Notes: generated from the sequence alone by a model not told the origin. A DNA stretch of 64,000 nucleotides from Globisporangium splendens (GCA_006386115.1 VFIW01000029.1:1-64000); one strand, 5' to 3'. Counted from the first letter of the stretch, positions 46,391 through 58,400 are shown. Numbers and translations are program-made.

Positions 46391-46463
46391 GGGGATGTAG
46401 CTCAAATGGTAGAGCGCTCGCTTAGCATGCGAGAGGTACTGGGATAGATACCCAGCTTCTCCA
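46391..46463 (+). tRNA. tRNA-Ala(AGC) variant, T loop ATAGATA
   Basis: Same C56A change as at 45210. Both units also share gagtttattattg upstream, so they are sister copies. Confidence 0.75.
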
Positions 46464-46744
46464 AATGGTTCTGTTACTGTGATATGATCGTCATCAACAG
46501 CACTTTCCCAAATGTGCACTTCGCAGTCTCACCTGTGAATTCGTTGACATTGAGTAACAATCTTTTTGCTGCACCCCTTGCCTCTCCTCCTTTGCTCGGC
46601 TGCAAGCCTCCTGTTCTTGTACATTATGCGTCGCTATATCCACACACGCACTCATGTCGTAAAGAAGGCGCGTGAACGTGAATACGCTTTCTGTGCGCCA
46701 ATTCGCTTGTGGTACTGCCAAATATCTCGTGCGAATATGCAGTG

Positions 46745-46780
<36 letters not shown>

Positions 46781-46888
46781 GCGTATGCATGCGTGCGGGT
46801 TGTGTCTGACTGCAGTGTGCGTGTGTCAGTGTGCGTGTGCTTTCGTCTAGCGCGAGAAAGAAAAGAGATAAAAAAAGAAAAGAAAAAG

Positions 46889-47011
46889 ATAACAGCACTC
46901 GGACTTATTCCCCGGTGGTCACCCCCCGAGTACTACCCTAGCTGATGCTGCCTTAACTTGCGCGCATAGCGGAAACGGATACTAGTTTCTCAGCCTAAGA
47001 TGGCCGTCTAC
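46889..47011 (-). pseudogene. 5S rRNA gene 14, degenerate
   Basis: Many small insertions and losses, including in box A (ctgccttaacttgcgcgcatagcgg). It is in an indel-rich stretch; a normal type II unit follows. Confidence 0.75.
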
Positions 47012-47245
47012 ATCGGCTCTTCTCTTTATATCCTACTCATGCATGAAACATCACACTCATTTCTTTGCTTCGAGGTAGAGTATATATTGGCATGTTGGTG
47101 TCGCGTAGTGGCATCGTGCGTGGTTTGTGGCGCGCATGGTGTGATAGATGGGGTTGCAGGGATCAGACGTGGGGTGTGAGTGGTTCGTTGATGGCGTATA
47201 TGCTGTGGGGAGCGATGTGGTGTGTGTGTGTATAGTAGGTATGAT

Positions 47246-47318
47246 GGGGATGTAGCTCAAATGGTAGAGCGCTCGCTTAGCATGCGATAGGTACTGGGAT
47301 CGATACCCAGCTTCTCCA
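47246..47318 (+). tRNA. tRNA-Ala(AGC) variant, G43T
   Basis: The anticodon stem 3' strand reads GCGAT, losing the C27-G43 pair. Otherwise canonical, behind a type II spacer. Confidence 0.8.
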
Positions 47319-47742
47319 AAATGGTTCTGTTACTGTGATATGATCGTCAGCAACAGCACTTTCCCAAATGTGCACTTCGCAGTCTTACCTGTGAATTCGT
47401 TGACATTGAGTAACAATCTTTTTGCTGCACCCCTTGCCTCTCACCTCCTTTGTCTCTGCTGCAGCCTGTCCTGTTCTTGTACATTATGCGTCGCTATATC
47501 CACACACGCACTCATGTCGTCAAGAAGGCGCGTTAACGTGAATACGCTTTCTGTGCGCCAATTCGCTTGTGGTACTGCCAAATATCTCGTGCGAATATGC
47601 AGTGCATGTGTGTGTGTGTGTGTGTTGCGTATGCATGCGTGCGGGTTGTGTCTGACTGCAGTGTGCGTGTGTGTGTGTGTGTGTGCGGTGGCGAGCGCGA
47701 GAAAAGAAAAGAGAAGAAAGAAAAGAAAAGAAAAGAAAAAGA

Positions 47743-47818
47743 GTAGACAGCACTCGGACTTCCCCGGTGGTCACCCACCCGAGTACTACCCGAGCTTGAG
47801 GCTGCTTAACTTCGCAGA
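47743..47818 (-). pseudogene. 5S rRNA gene 15, 3' part
   Basis: Split by SINE 5; the 5' part is at 48117-48174. Confidence 0.92.
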
Positions 47819-48116
47819 GATTTAAGCCACCAGGACCCGCCACACCACCCGGAGGTGATGTGGAAGTACAAGTGACTTTGTAACTTAACCCGCGCAGGCC
47901 GGGTCCTGTACCCCTCATTACACTATGGGGCCTTTTTGGCAACGGGGCCTCCCCCACGATGAAGGGCCAGGACACTTATTCAGCGCCCCAGTTGCTCGTC
48001 CGCTTAACTGCCTGTCTCCGGTCACACCCGGCTGACGGGTTGGCATCGACGGGAATCGATCCAGTGACCTCCCGGTCCCCAAGCCAGTGTTTGACCACTG
48101 ACCCAAATGGGATCGG
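47819..48116 (-). mobile_element. tRNA-derived SINE, copy 5, in 5S site
   Basis: 298 bp, TSDs at 47803-47818 and 48117-48132. One private change (cactatgggg). Confidence 0.8.
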
Positions 48117-48174
48117 TGCTTAACTTCGCAGAGCGAACGGGATACGGTGTTCTCAGCCTAAGATGGCCGTCTAC
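48117..48174 (-). pseudogene. 5S rRNA gene 15, 5' part
   Basis: Positions 1-58 with the TSD copy. Confidence 0.92.
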
Positions 48175-48438
48175 ATCATATCACATATTTATATACTACT
48201 CATGCATCAAACCCTAGTTGCACACTCATTTCTTTGCTTCGAGGTCGAGTGGATATTGGTATATTGGTGTCGCGCAGTGGCATCGTGCGTGGTTCGTGGC
48301 GCGCATGGTGTGATAGATGGGGTTGCGGGTGTCAGAGGTGGGGTGTGAGTGGCTCGTTGATGGCGTATGTGTTGTAGGGAGCGATATGGTGTGTGTGCGA
48401 GTTTGTTATTGTGTGTGTGTGTATATAGTGTGTGTGAT

Positions 48439-48510
48439 GGGGATGTAGCTCAAATGGTAGAGCGCTCGCTTAGCAGGCGAGAGGTACTGGGATCGATACC
48501 AGCTTCTCCA
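48439..48510 (+). pseudogene. tRNA-Ala pseudogene (72 nt)
   Basis: The anticodon loop reads TTAGCAG and one C of the T stem is lost (gataccag). The next 90 bp are also indel-rich, so a consensus error cannot be excluded. Confidence 0.75.
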
Positions 48511-48929
48511 AAGGTTTTCTGTACTGGTTTTTGAATGATCGTCCATCAACAGCATTTCCCACAATGTGCAATTCGCAGTATACCTTGAATTCGTTGACAT
48601 TGAGTAACAATCTTTTTGCTGCACCACTTGCCTCTCCTCCTTTGCTCGGCTGCAAGCCTCCTGTTCTTGTACATTATGCGTCGCTATATCCACACACGCA
48701 CTCATGTCGTCAAGAAGGCGCGTTAACGTGAATACGCTTTCTGTGCGCCAATTCGCTTGTGGTACTGCCAAATATCTCGTGCGAATATGCAGTGCATGTG
48801 TGTGTGTGTGTGTGTTGCGTATGCATGCGTGCGGGTTGTGTCTGACTGCAGTGTGCGTGTGTGTGTGTGTGTGTGTGCGGTGGCGAGCGCGAGAAAAGAA
48901 AAGAAAAGAAAGAAAAGAAAAGAAAAAGA

Positions 48930-49005
48930 GTAGACAGCACTCGGACTTCCCCGGTGGTCACCCACCCGAGTACTACCCGAGCTTGAGGCTGCTTAACTTC
49001 GCAGA
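48930..49005 (-). pseudogene. 5S rRNA gene 16, 3' part
   Basis: Split by SINE 6; the 5' part is at 49306-49363. Confidence 0.92.
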
Positions 49006-49305
49006 GAGATTTAAGCCACCAGGACCCGCCACACCACCCGGAGGTGATGTGGAAGTACAAGTGACTTTGTAACTTAACCCGCGCAGGCCGGGTCCTGTAC
49101 CCCTCATTACACTACGGGGCCTTTTTGGCAACGGGGCCTCCCCCACGATGAAGAGCCAGGACACTTATTCAGCGCCCCAGTTGCTCGTCCGCTTAACTGC
49201 CTGTCTCCGGTCACACCCGGCTGACGGGTTGGCATCGACGGGAATCGATCCAGTGACCTCCCGGTCCCCAAGCCAGTGTTTGACCACTGACCCAAATGGG
49301 ATCGG
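49006..49305 (-). mobile_element. tRNA-derived SINE, copy 6, in 5S site
   Basis: 300 bp, TSDs at 48990-49005 and 49306-49321. It has two extra bases at its 3' junction (gagagattt) and a private gaagagccagg. The different junction argues for an independent insertion. Confidence 0.8.
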
Positions 49306-49363
49306 TGCTTAACTTCGCAGAGCGAACGGGATACGGTGTTCTCAGCCTAAGATGGCCGTCTAC
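49306..49363 (-). pseudogene. 5S rRNA gene 16, 5' part
   Basis: Positions 1-58 with the TSD copy. Confidence 0.92.
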
Positions 49364-49625
49364 ATCATATCACATATTTATATACTACTCATGCATCAAA
49401 CCCTAGCTGCACACTCATTTCTTTGCTTCGAGGTAGAGTGGATATTGGTATATTGGTGTCGCGCAGTGGCATCGTGCGTGGTTCGTGGCGCGCATGGTGT
49501 GATAGATGGGGTTGTGGGTGTCAGAGGTGGGGTGTGAGTGGCTCGTTGATGGCGTATGTGTTGTAGGGAGCGATATGGTGTGTGTGCGAGTTTGTTATTG
49601 TGTGTGTGTATATAGTGTGTGTGAT

Positions 49626-49698
49626 GGGGATGTAGCTCAAATGGTAGAGCGCTCGCTTAGCATGCGAGAGGTACTGGGATCGATACCCAGCTTCTCCA
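49626..49698 (+). tRNA. tRNA-Ala(AGC), canonical copy
   Basis: Canonical 73 nt with upstream tatatagtgtgtgtgat. Confidence 0.96.
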
Positions 49699-50119
49699 AA
49701 TGGTTCTGTTACTGTGATATGATTGTCATCAACAGCACTTTCCCAAATGTGCACTTCGCAGTCTCACCTGTGAATTCGTTGACATTGAGTAACAATCTTT
49801 TTGCTGCACCCCTTGCCTCTCCTCCTTTGCTCGCTGCAAGCCTCCTGTTCTTGTACATTATGCGTCGCTATATCCACACACGCACTCATGTCGTCAAGAA
49901 GGCGCGTGAACGTGAATACGCTTTCTGTGCGCCAATTCGCTTGTGGTACTGCCAAATATCTCGTGCGAATATGCAGTGCATGTGTGTGTGTGTGTGTGTG
50001 TGTGTTGCGTATGCATGCGTGCGGGTTGTGTCTGACTGCAGTGTGCGTGTGTGTGTGTGTGTGTGTGCGGTGGCGAGCGCGAGAAAAGAAAAGAGAAGAA
50101 AGAAAAGAAAAGAAAAAGA

Positions 50120-50195
50120 GTAGACAGCACTCGGACTTCCCCGGTGGTCACCCACCCGAGTACTACCCGAGCTTGAGGCTGCTTAACTTCGCAGA
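50120..50195 (-). pseudogene. 5S rRNA gene 17, 3' part
   Basis: Split by SINE 7; the 5' part is at 50494-50551. Confidence 0.92.
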
Positions 50196-50493
50196 GATTT
50201 AAGCCACCAGGACCCGCCACACCACCCGGAGGTGATGTGGAAGTACAAGTGACTTTGTAACTTAACCCGCGCAGGCCGGGTCCTGTACCCCTCATTACAC
50301 TACGGGGCCTTTTTGGCAACGGGGCCTCCCCCACGATGAAGGGCCAGGACACTTATTCAGCGCCCCAGTTGCTCGTCCGCTTAACTGCCTGTCTCCGGTC
50401 ACACCCGGCTGACGGGTTGGCATCGACGGGAATCGATCCAGTGACCTCCCGGTCCCCAAGCCAGTGTTTGACCACTGACCCAAATGGGATCGG
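50196..50493 (-). mobile_element. tRNA-derived SINE, copy 7, in 5S site
   Basis: 298 bp, TSDs at 50180-50195 and 50494-50509; appears identical to copies 2 and 3. Confidence 0.8.
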
Positions 50494-50551
50494 TGCTTAA
50501 CTTCGCAGAGCGAACGGGATACGGTGTTCTCAGCCTAAGATGGCCGTCTAC
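50494..50551 (-). pseudogene. 5S rRNA gene 17, 5' part
   Basis: Positions 1-58 with the TSD copy. Confidence 0.92.
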
Positions 50552-50813
50552 ATCATATCACATATTTATATACTACTCATGCATCAAACCCTAGCTGCAC
50601 ACTCATTTCTTTGCTTCGAGGTCGAGTGGATATTGGTATATTGGTGTCGCGCAGTGGCATCGTGCGTGGTTCGTGGCGCGCATGGTGTGATAGATGGGGT
50701 TGTGGGTGTCAGAGGTGGGGTGTGAGTGGCTCGTTGATGGCGTATGTGTTGTAGGGAGCGATATGGTGTGTGTGCGAGTTTGTTATTGTGTGTGTGTATA
50801 TAGTGTGTGTGAT

Positions 50814-50886
50814 GGGGATGTAGCTCAAATGGTAGAGCGCTCGCTTAGCATGCGAGAGGTACTGGGATCGATACCCAGCTTCTCCA
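50814..50886 (+). tRNA. tRNA-Ala(AGC), canonical copy
   Basis: Canonical 73 nt. Confidence 0.96.
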
Positions 50887-51307
50887 AATGGTTCTGTTAC
50901 TGTGATATGATCGTCATCAACAGCACTTTCCCAAATGTGCACTTCGCAGTCTCACCTGTGAATTCGTTGACATTGAGTAACAATCTTTTTGCTGCACCCC
51001 TTGCCTCTCCTCCTTTGCTCGGCTGCAAGCCTCCTGTTCTTGTACATTATGCGTCGCTATATCCACACACGCACTCATGTCGTCAAGAAGGCGCGTGAAC
51101 GTGAATACGCTTTCTGTGCGCCAATTCGCTTGTGGTACTGCCAAATATCTCGTGCGAATATGCAGTGCATGTGTGTGTGTGTGTGTGTTGCGTATGCATG
51201 CGTGCGGGTTGTGTCTGACTGCAGTGTGCGTGTGTGTGTGTGTGTGTGTGTGGTGGCGAGCGCGAGAAAAGAAAAGAGAAGAAAGAAAAGAAAAGAAAAG
51301 AAAAAGA

Positions 51308-51383
51308 GTAGACAGCACTCGGACTTCCCCGGTGGTCACCCACCCGAGTACTACCCGAGCTTGAGGCTGCTTAACTTCGCAGA
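51308..51383 (-). pseudogene. 5S rRNA gene 18, 3' part
   Basis: Split by LINE C; the 5' part is at 52864-52921. Confidence 0.92.
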
Positions 51384-52863
51384 GAAACAATTTCCATTAC
51401 ACTTATTTATGGACTTCTCACGAGTGCTAGCCAGCTATCGTATATCCGTAAATATCTAGCTGCCTACCTTAAATACGTGTTTTCTAATTGTGGTCCATAA
51501 AGACGTATGTAACTTGCGATCGATCGTAAATACGTACTTGACTTGTGCTTGGTCAGTAGATTCGCGGGGGCCATGCCATTAGAGACTGAGACCGTCAAAC
51601 GCTGCGGAATCTTGGACCTCGATGACGGTGTTGCAAACGTACTCACATACACTTGAATGACACGCAATGAAATTGCCGACCACTCATGCGACCGCGACGT
51701 CCATTGGTGCTTGCTCGAGGTGCGTTAAGGCACTTGCCTACAAAGGCAAAAATGGGGAGAGCGCGAAAATTGCCAGGAGTCAAGATGCCATTTTTTCTGG
51801 AGCGCAGCTGGTCATGCTGGAGTTTGTTTGTGCTTGTTCAGCACGTACGTACGAAGCTAACGAGACCTCTCACACGTCCGCAGCTATCGTACTTCCCGTG
51901 CTATGTCGATTCCGGTCGGGCAAAATGAGCATTTTTGTAGTCGTACTTAAGTGGGGAGCAGAGAGATTGCTCGCGCATCCAAATCCATTGGTGATCTTGA
52001 TGGCGAGGTCGCGGAAAGCTGTCGCTGCTGTAGGATGGCCGAGGATGCTTGTAGCTCGCGTGCCTGTGCCAATTCAGCTGGTGCTGTTCGCGCGGTCGAG
52101 TTCGTGAGATGCAAACAGTAGGCGCCAAAGTGAAGACGTATCAGTGCGAAAATTCGCTCTTGGACGTCTATACGGTTCGGATGGTGGTCATGAAAGCGAA
52201 TATCGTTGCGATGCATCCACAAGCACCGCAAAGTAACCACTCTCGTCACGTGCAGATAGTGCTCGAGAGATTTGCCATATCTGGCGAGACTCTGTGTTTC
52301 GAGCTCGAGCTCTGGGAGGAAAACCATGACGGTCCAGGACAACTGGCTCTTGAAGTGTGGCTGGAGATCGTGCAGGAGCGGCATCCAACACTCTGATGCA
52401 AACGCACACTCCCACAGCAGGTGTGGAGCAGTCTCGAGTTGATCGCACCCATGCGGACACTTCGTATGCGCACCTGGGACATGTTGGAAACGATAGCCGA
52501 AATGCAGCGCGTTGTGCTTCAGACGGTAAAGAAAGTCGGCATACACTGGGAGAATATGCCGATTCCGCCTATGATCTTCTTTCCACGTCTGCCTGCGGTA
52601 AGCTATGGCGCTACCGAGGCGTTGAGTCTGAACGACTGGCGCACGCACTCGCTGGATAATGAATCGGCCGGTCGAAGACTTCCATGTGCCGATCTCGCAC
52701 TGGTTAAATTCCCATACATGCATAGCGGCACGGTGTCGAATCTTGAATTGAGGTCCAATTGGCATCACCGTAACGCGCGTCAGGAGCGGATCTAGCCTTG
52801 CTATGAGCCTGTTGCAAGCTGCAACACTAAATGCACGATTGTTTTCAATCGTATTGAGCAACT
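51384..52863 (-). mobile_element. LINE C, 5'-truncated diverged relative of LINE A, in 5S rRNA gene
   Basis: 1,480 bp between perfect 16-bp 5S duplications (51368-51383 and 52864-52879), the same site and orientation as LINE A. Its 3' end (gaaacaatttccattacact) aligns with that of LINE A (taaacaagttacattacact). The coding part is related to LINE A only at protein level, so this is a separate family. 51384-51946 is 3' UTR and does not carry the tRNA-like module of LINE A. Confidence 0.92.
51947..52863 (-). pseudogene. LINE C ORF2, C-terminal remnant
   Basis: About 305 codons remain, open to the truncation point. They match the LINE A ORF2 C-terminus: LPVYADFLYRLKHNALHFGY, the finger CPHGCDQLETAPHLLWEC (CHFDCEDLETPQHLFWLC in LINE A), then RCLWMHRNDIRFH. 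Endonuclease and RT are missing. The open frame despite clear divergence suggests that the parent family was selected for function recently, before this copy arrived. Confidence 0.88.
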
Positions 52864-52921
52864 TGCTTAACTTCGCAGAGCGAACGGGATACGGTGTTCT
52901 CAGCCTAAGATGGCCGTCTAC
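52864..52921 (-). pseudogene. 5S rRNA gene 18, 5' part
   Basis: Positions 1-58 with the TSD copy. Confidence 0.92.
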
Positions 52922-53182
52922 ATCATATCACATATTTATATACTACTCATGCATCAAACCCTAGCTGTACACTCATTTCTTTGCTTCGAGGTAGAGTGGA
53001 TATTGGTATATTGGTGTCGCGCAGTGCGCATCGTGCGTGGTTCGTGCGCGCATGGTGTGATAGATGGGGTTGTGGTGTCAGGTGGGTGTGAGTGGCTCGT
53101 TGATGGCGTATGTGTTTGTAGGGAGGCGATATGGGGTGTGTGCGAGTTTGTTTATTGTGTGTGTGTATATAGTGTGTGTGAT

Positions 53183-53254
53183 GGGGATGTAGCTCAAATG
53201 GTAGAGCGCTCGCTTAGCAGCTAGATTTACTGGGATCGATACCCCGCTTCTCCA
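53183..53254 (+). pseudogene. tRNA-Ala pseudogene
   Basis: Normal up to the anticodon, then tagcagctagatttactggg replaces the anticodon stem and variable loop, and cccc appears in the T stem. In an indel-rich stretch. Confidence 0.75.
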
Positions 53255-53665
53255 AATGGTTCTGTTACTGTGATATGTCGTCATCACGCACTTTCCCAAA
53301 TGTGCACTTCGCAGTCTCACCTGTGAATTCGTGACATTGAGTAACAATCTTTTTTGCTGCACCCCTTGCCTCTCCTCCTTTGCTCGGCTTGCAAGCCTCC
53401 TGTTCTTGTACATTATGCGTCGCTATATCCACACACGCACTCATGTCGTCAAGAAGGCGCGTGAACGTGAATACGCTTTCTGTGCGCCAATTCGCTTGTG
53501 GTACTGCCAAATATCTCGTGCGAATATGCAGTGCATGTGTGTGTGTGTGTGTGTGTTGCGTATGCATGCGTGCGGGTTGTGTCTGACTGCAGTGTGCGTG
53601 TGTGTGTGTGTGTGTGTGCGGTGGCGAGCGCGAGAAAAGAAAAGAAAGAAAAGAAAAGAAAAAGA

Positions 53666-53783
53666 GTAGACAGCACTCGGACTTCCCCGGTGGTCACCCA
53701 CCCGAGTACTACCCGAGCTTGAGGCTGCTTAACTTCGCAGAGCGAACGGGATACGGTGTTCTCAGCCTAAGATGGCCGTCTAC
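53666..53783 (-). rRNA. 5S rRNA gene 19, contiguous
   Basis: 118 nt, reference sequence. Confidence 0.95.
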
Positions 53784-54043
53784 ATCATATCACATATTTA
53801 TATACTACTCATGCATCAAACCCTAGCTGCACACTCATTTCTTTGCTTCGAGGTAGAGTGGATATTGGTATATTGGTGTCGCGCAGTGGCATCGTGCGTG
53901 GTTCGTGGCGCGCATGGTGTGATAGATGGGGTTGTGGGTGTCAGAGGTGGGGTGTGAGTGGCTCGTTGATGGCGTATGTGTTGTAGGGAGCGATATGGTG
54001 TGTGTGCGAGTTTGTTGTTGTGTGTGTGTATATAGTGTATGAT

Positions 54044-54116
54044 GGGGATGTAGCTCAAATGGTAGAGCGCTCGCTTAGCATGCGAGAGGTACTGGGATCG
54101 ATACCCAGCTTCTCCA
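54044..54116 (+). tRNA. tRNA-Ala(AGC), canonical copy
   Basis: Canonical 73 nt; shortened upstream GT run (tatatagtgtatgat). Confidence 0.96.
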
Positions 54117-54535
54117 AATGGTTCTGTTACTGTGATATGATCGTCATCAACAGCACTTTCCCAAATGTGCACTTCGCAGTCTCACCTGTGAATTCGTTGA
54201 CATTGAGTAACAATCTTTTTTGCTGCACCCCTTGCCTCTCTTCCTTTGCTCGGCTGCAAGCCTCCTGTTCTTGTACATTATGCGTCGCTATATCCACACA
54301 CGCACTCATGTCGTCAAGAAGGCGCGTGAACGTGAATACGCTTTCTGTGCGCCAATTCGCTTGTGGTACTGCCAAATATCTCGTGCGAATATGCAGTGCA
54401 TGTGTGTGTGTGTGTGTGTGTTGCGTATGCATGCGTGCGGGTTGTGTCTGACTGCAGTGTGCGTGTGTGTGTGTGTGTGTGTGCGGTGGCGAGCGCGAGA
54501 AAAGAAAAGAGAAGAAAGAAAAGAAAAGAAAAAGA

Positions 54536-54653
54536 GTAGACAGCACTCGGACTTCCCCGGTGGTCACCCACCCGAGTACTACCCGAGCTTGAGGCTGCTT
54601 AACTTCGCAGAGCGAACGGGATACGGTGTTCTCAGCCTAAGATGGCCGTCTAC
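54536..54653 (-). rRNA. 5S rRNA gene 20, contiguous
   Basis: 118 nt, reference sequence. Confidence 0.95.
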
Positions 54654-54913
54654 ATCATATCACATATTTATATACTACTCATGCATCAAACCCTAGCTGC
54701 ACACTCATTTCTTTGCTTCGAGGTAGAGTGGATATTGGTATATTGGTGTCGCGCAGTGGCATCGTGCGTGGTTCGTGGCGCGCATGGTGTGATAGATGGG
54801 GTTGTGGGTGTCAGGTGGGGTGTGAGTGGCTCGTTGATGGCGTATGTGTTGTAGGGAGCGATATGGTGTGTGTGCGAGTTTGTTATTGTGTGTGTGTATA
54901 TAGTGTGTGTGAT

Positions 54914-54927
54914 GGGGATGTAGCTCA
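54914..54927 (+). pseudogene. tRNA-Ala stub at LINE B2 3' junction
   Basis: GGGGATGTAGCTCA followed at once by gttgaaagttg, exactly as at 23987-24000. The intact gene is at 62259. Confidence 0.93.
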
Positions 54928-55446
54928 GTTGAAAGTTGTCTATATTACTAGAATTAGACGGAGTGACTACTCAATCTACCTAGCGTTGACAGTTTCTACC
55001 ATAAATATAATCCTACACTTGTATCTATGATTTTATAATTTATATAATTTTTGAGATTTTTTGTGAGAATAGTCCGTATGGACCAAAGTCGGGTATATAG
55101 TGGGACCTCTATTCCCTTATTTTGGGAACTTCTGAAGTCGACAAACCAAGCCAAGCCCAGTCAAGCCGGTCCAAGTCGAGGGAAGCAGACCCAAGTCAAG
55201 TCAAGCCGAGCCATCTCGCCAAATCCAAGCCGTGCGACTTCTCCTCCTGAGACTACTGCTGTCTCACCCGGAGCCCAGGGGAACGTGAGGGCCCCGAAGC
55301 CGGGTTCGAGCGCGGAATCAATGGAGGGAATTCGTTTGGTAATGGCCGAGGGAGGTGGTTTTGGTGTTGACGACGCTTGTGGTGCAAGTCCAGTTTGAAG
55401 CGTGGCGGTCGGTGTCGTCTGCACGCTTGAGTGCTGAGGAGTGCTC
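54928..55446 (-). other. LINE B2 3' UTR
   Basis: 519 bp. The first ~200 bp (AT-rich) match B1 almost base for base, apart from one extra T near 55060. The inner half has diverged moderately. Confidence 0.85.
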
Positions 55447-58400
55447 TTAACGTTCCCGAATTTGGAACATCGTCGGGTGAGCTGCCAGGAAGTCGTCGAA
55501 TGCCTGGAGCGTCCTCATCTTCGTCACCACTCTCTTGAGCGACCGTAAGTCTTCGTCTTCATATCTTCTTCTCATGTTGTGTCGGATGTGTGCACTCACA
55601 GTTGTGTAGATGACTGCCATTGCAGGGGTCACCGGTGTGGGCAGTCTTCCGTCGAACAAGCACCGATTCCGATCCGTCCAGAGGAAGTGAAGGGCCACTG
55701 CTCGAAGAGTGTGCCACACATCGCAGACGATGTCTTCGCATTCCTTCCACTCTTCGTGAATCGACGGCTTCCGCGCCAACGCGATCACCGTCCACGTTGG
55801 CTGGCGCCGAAAGAATGGCCGCATCAGAAGCAACAGGTGCTCCCACACTCGAGAGGCAAGCGCGCACTCGAAGAACAAGTGCTGCTCGGTCTCGACTGCG
55901 TTGCAGCCGTCCTGGATGCAGTACGTGATGCCTGGGTCGGTGTCTCGCAGAAAGAAGAACCGAGAGCGCACAGGAAGCAGTCGGAACGCCACGCGAAACT
56001 GCAAGTCCTCAAAGACTGGAAGCAGGAGCTGGCGAAGGCGCTTGCCGTACTTCACGAACCGTTTCACTTCGTCCTCGTCGACGCTCTGGCTGTGGAGCGT
56101 CATTGGGTGGCTTTTCGAAGGCGGTGTTGGTTTCCACACCAGACGAAGAAGCGCGCTTCTCGGGATGGCCGGAAACAGGCATGTCTTCGTGCCATTGGTG
56201 CAACCAAGGTGCGGGAGAAGACGAAGACTTGAGTCAACTTGCAGTGGTAGTGTTCCCAGTCGGTCCACGATCTGTGTCGCTTCCTTGTACAACGACCGAA
56301 GCCATTGGGACTGGATGCCGACAGAGATGTGAGCCAGCGTGCGATCAAGGTGAGCCGACACAAAGTCGCTGCAGCTCGGCCATGCCATCCCACCACGCAT
56401 AAAGTCCGCCAGTGATCGCAAACCGAAGACCCTCGAGATGTGGAGCCGGAAGCTTCGTTGCGGCTCGGGACACATACCAAGGCACCTCCGATGAGCGTTG
56501 ACGGTTGCAGTCCGAGGGGTCTGTTCGTAGTGGAGGTGCGCATCTGCATGGAACCAAATCGGCTGAGCGAGGCACTCCCTCACGCCTTCGTCCGGCGGAA
56601 GGTTGCGCCACGTGATCTCCCAGCTGATCGTGTACCACAGCGTCCACGATGCTCTCCACCATCCTGAAGTCTTCTGCCACTTGATCATCGAGCCATGCCG
56701 CAGCGGCGATACTGTGAGAAAGTCGAGCGCTCTGCACCTTCCGACGGGTGGTAGAACAGACTTGAGCATCTCACAGCTCGCTGTCGTCCAGTTTCTCTCC
56801 TCGGGAGTCGTGGCTGTGCGCACAAACTGAAGCAGCAGCTGGAGTCGTTGCCGCTTCAGATGAGCTTCGATGCTCGGGATGCCCAGACCACCTTCGCTGC
56901 GTCTCAAGTAGAGAAACTCCTTCGGGATCAGCTGGATGTGTGTGTCTTCTCGGTCGTGCTTCCGACTCAGGACAAACTTGTTCAACATCGACTGCCACCT
57001 CTTCACGACTTGCCGAGGGACAACCACATGCTGTGTGTAGTGCCACAAGCGAGACAGGACCATTGTCTGGGCTACAAGAAGTCGCCCTCGCAGTGTTCTT
57101 GCTCGCCTGTACCACGCCTTGAAGCCGTCGTAGAAGCGGTCATCGAGGAAGGACACAATGGTGTCATTGACTGGAGACTGGCTGAACGGAACACCAAGGA
57201 ACTTCACCGACTCTGCACGACCCAGCACTTGGACGCCAGTCAGGCGAGGGCAGTCTTGGTTGCGGTTCAGTGCCATCAGCATCGACTTGCTGAGGTTGAG
57301 TTTCGCACCGGATCCCTTGCAGTAGACATCCACGAGCTCCAGTTGTGCTTGGACACTCGGGATGGAACCGCCAAGAAGCGTGGTGTCGTCTGCGAAGAAC
57401 ATGCTGGTGGCAGTGTGGTCCGCGTTGAGGCACACACCGTATTCCTCGTGCGACCGCAGCATGTTCCCAAGAGGCTCAATTGCCAGAAGGAACAACAAGG
57501 CAGACAGAGGATCACCCTGTTTGACACCTCGCGTCGGATGAAGCGCGGGCTGGATGTTCTGGTTGATGAGAAGGTGTGCTTGTGGCCGCGTGTACAGAAG
57601 CCTCACCCACTGGATAAACGCAGAGCCGCATCCCATCTTCTCAAGCACTCGGAACATGTAGTCCCAGTTCACACGATCGAAAGCCTTCTCGAAGTCCAAG
57701 AACATCGCGTACGCTTCGTCGTCGAGGTTCGTGATCAAGTCTTGGAGATCAGCGAGGAAGCGAACGTGATGGTGGATCGACCTGCCTTTCACGAATGCCT
57801 TCTGGTCCGTGTGGATGAGACTGCACACAACGGACTGGAGTCGGAACGTGAGAGTCTTGGACAGAGCTTTCACGTCGACTGGCATCAGCGTGATCGGTCG
57901 GTAGTTGCCAGGCTCGGCTCTTGATCCCTTCTTGTAGAGGAGCACGACCGCTGACTTGCGTTGGGATGGCAAGAGAGTGCCACGACGAAGCTGGTCGTTG
58001 AAGACAATGCTGAGGCATTCGCCGAACACATCGGGAGCGACCTGGTAGAAGCCAGCCGTCAAGCCGTCCATACCAGGTGCCGAGCTCGCCTTCATGTGCC
58101 TGATCGAGTCCGCAAGGTCGGAAGCCGTCACAGGAGCATTCAAGATCTCCCGATCCAGTTCTGACAGCACTCGGATGATCGAGTCAACGAGCGTTTGCTG
58201 TTTGGCTTCGTCTGGTGGAGGAGCTGTTCCTGCTGGACTGTCGGGATCTCCCATCTCGGATCCCCAGTGCTCGAGGAAACGGAGAGATATCTCTTGAGGG
58301 TTCGACGAGACACTTCCATTCGGTGTCACGACCTCTTCAATCGATACCTTCCTCAGACACGTGTCCAACGGACGGAAGAAGTGTTTGGTCGATTTCTCGG

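Larger units (their letters stand above)
44048..51383. repeat. 5S/tRNA-Ala array between LINE A3 and LINE C
   Basis: Seven tRNA-Ala loci. Of the 5S loci, one is contiguous, one degenerate, four are split by SINEs, and the last is split by LINE C. Type II spacers begin at 44106 and 47012; the others are type I. Indel-rich stretches lie near 46830-46980 and 48500-48600. Confidence 0.9.
52864..54927. repeat. 5S/tRNA-Ala array between LINE C and LINE B2
   Basis: Holds the 5S 5' part, a degenerate tRNA-Ala (53183), two contiguous 5S genes, a canonical tRNA-Ala (54044) and a tRNA stub at LINE B2. About 53020-53390 is indel-rich. All spacers are type I. Confidence 0.9.

Noticed and set aside
49506..50123. 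Plus-strand ORFs of 100-205 codons in every array unit (VCVCVCV and HTHTHT stretches)
   Set aside because: They run through tRNA-Ala, (GT)n and GAAAA tracts and the 5S 3' part. Length changes with GT copy number, and both strands are open because of the microsatellite.
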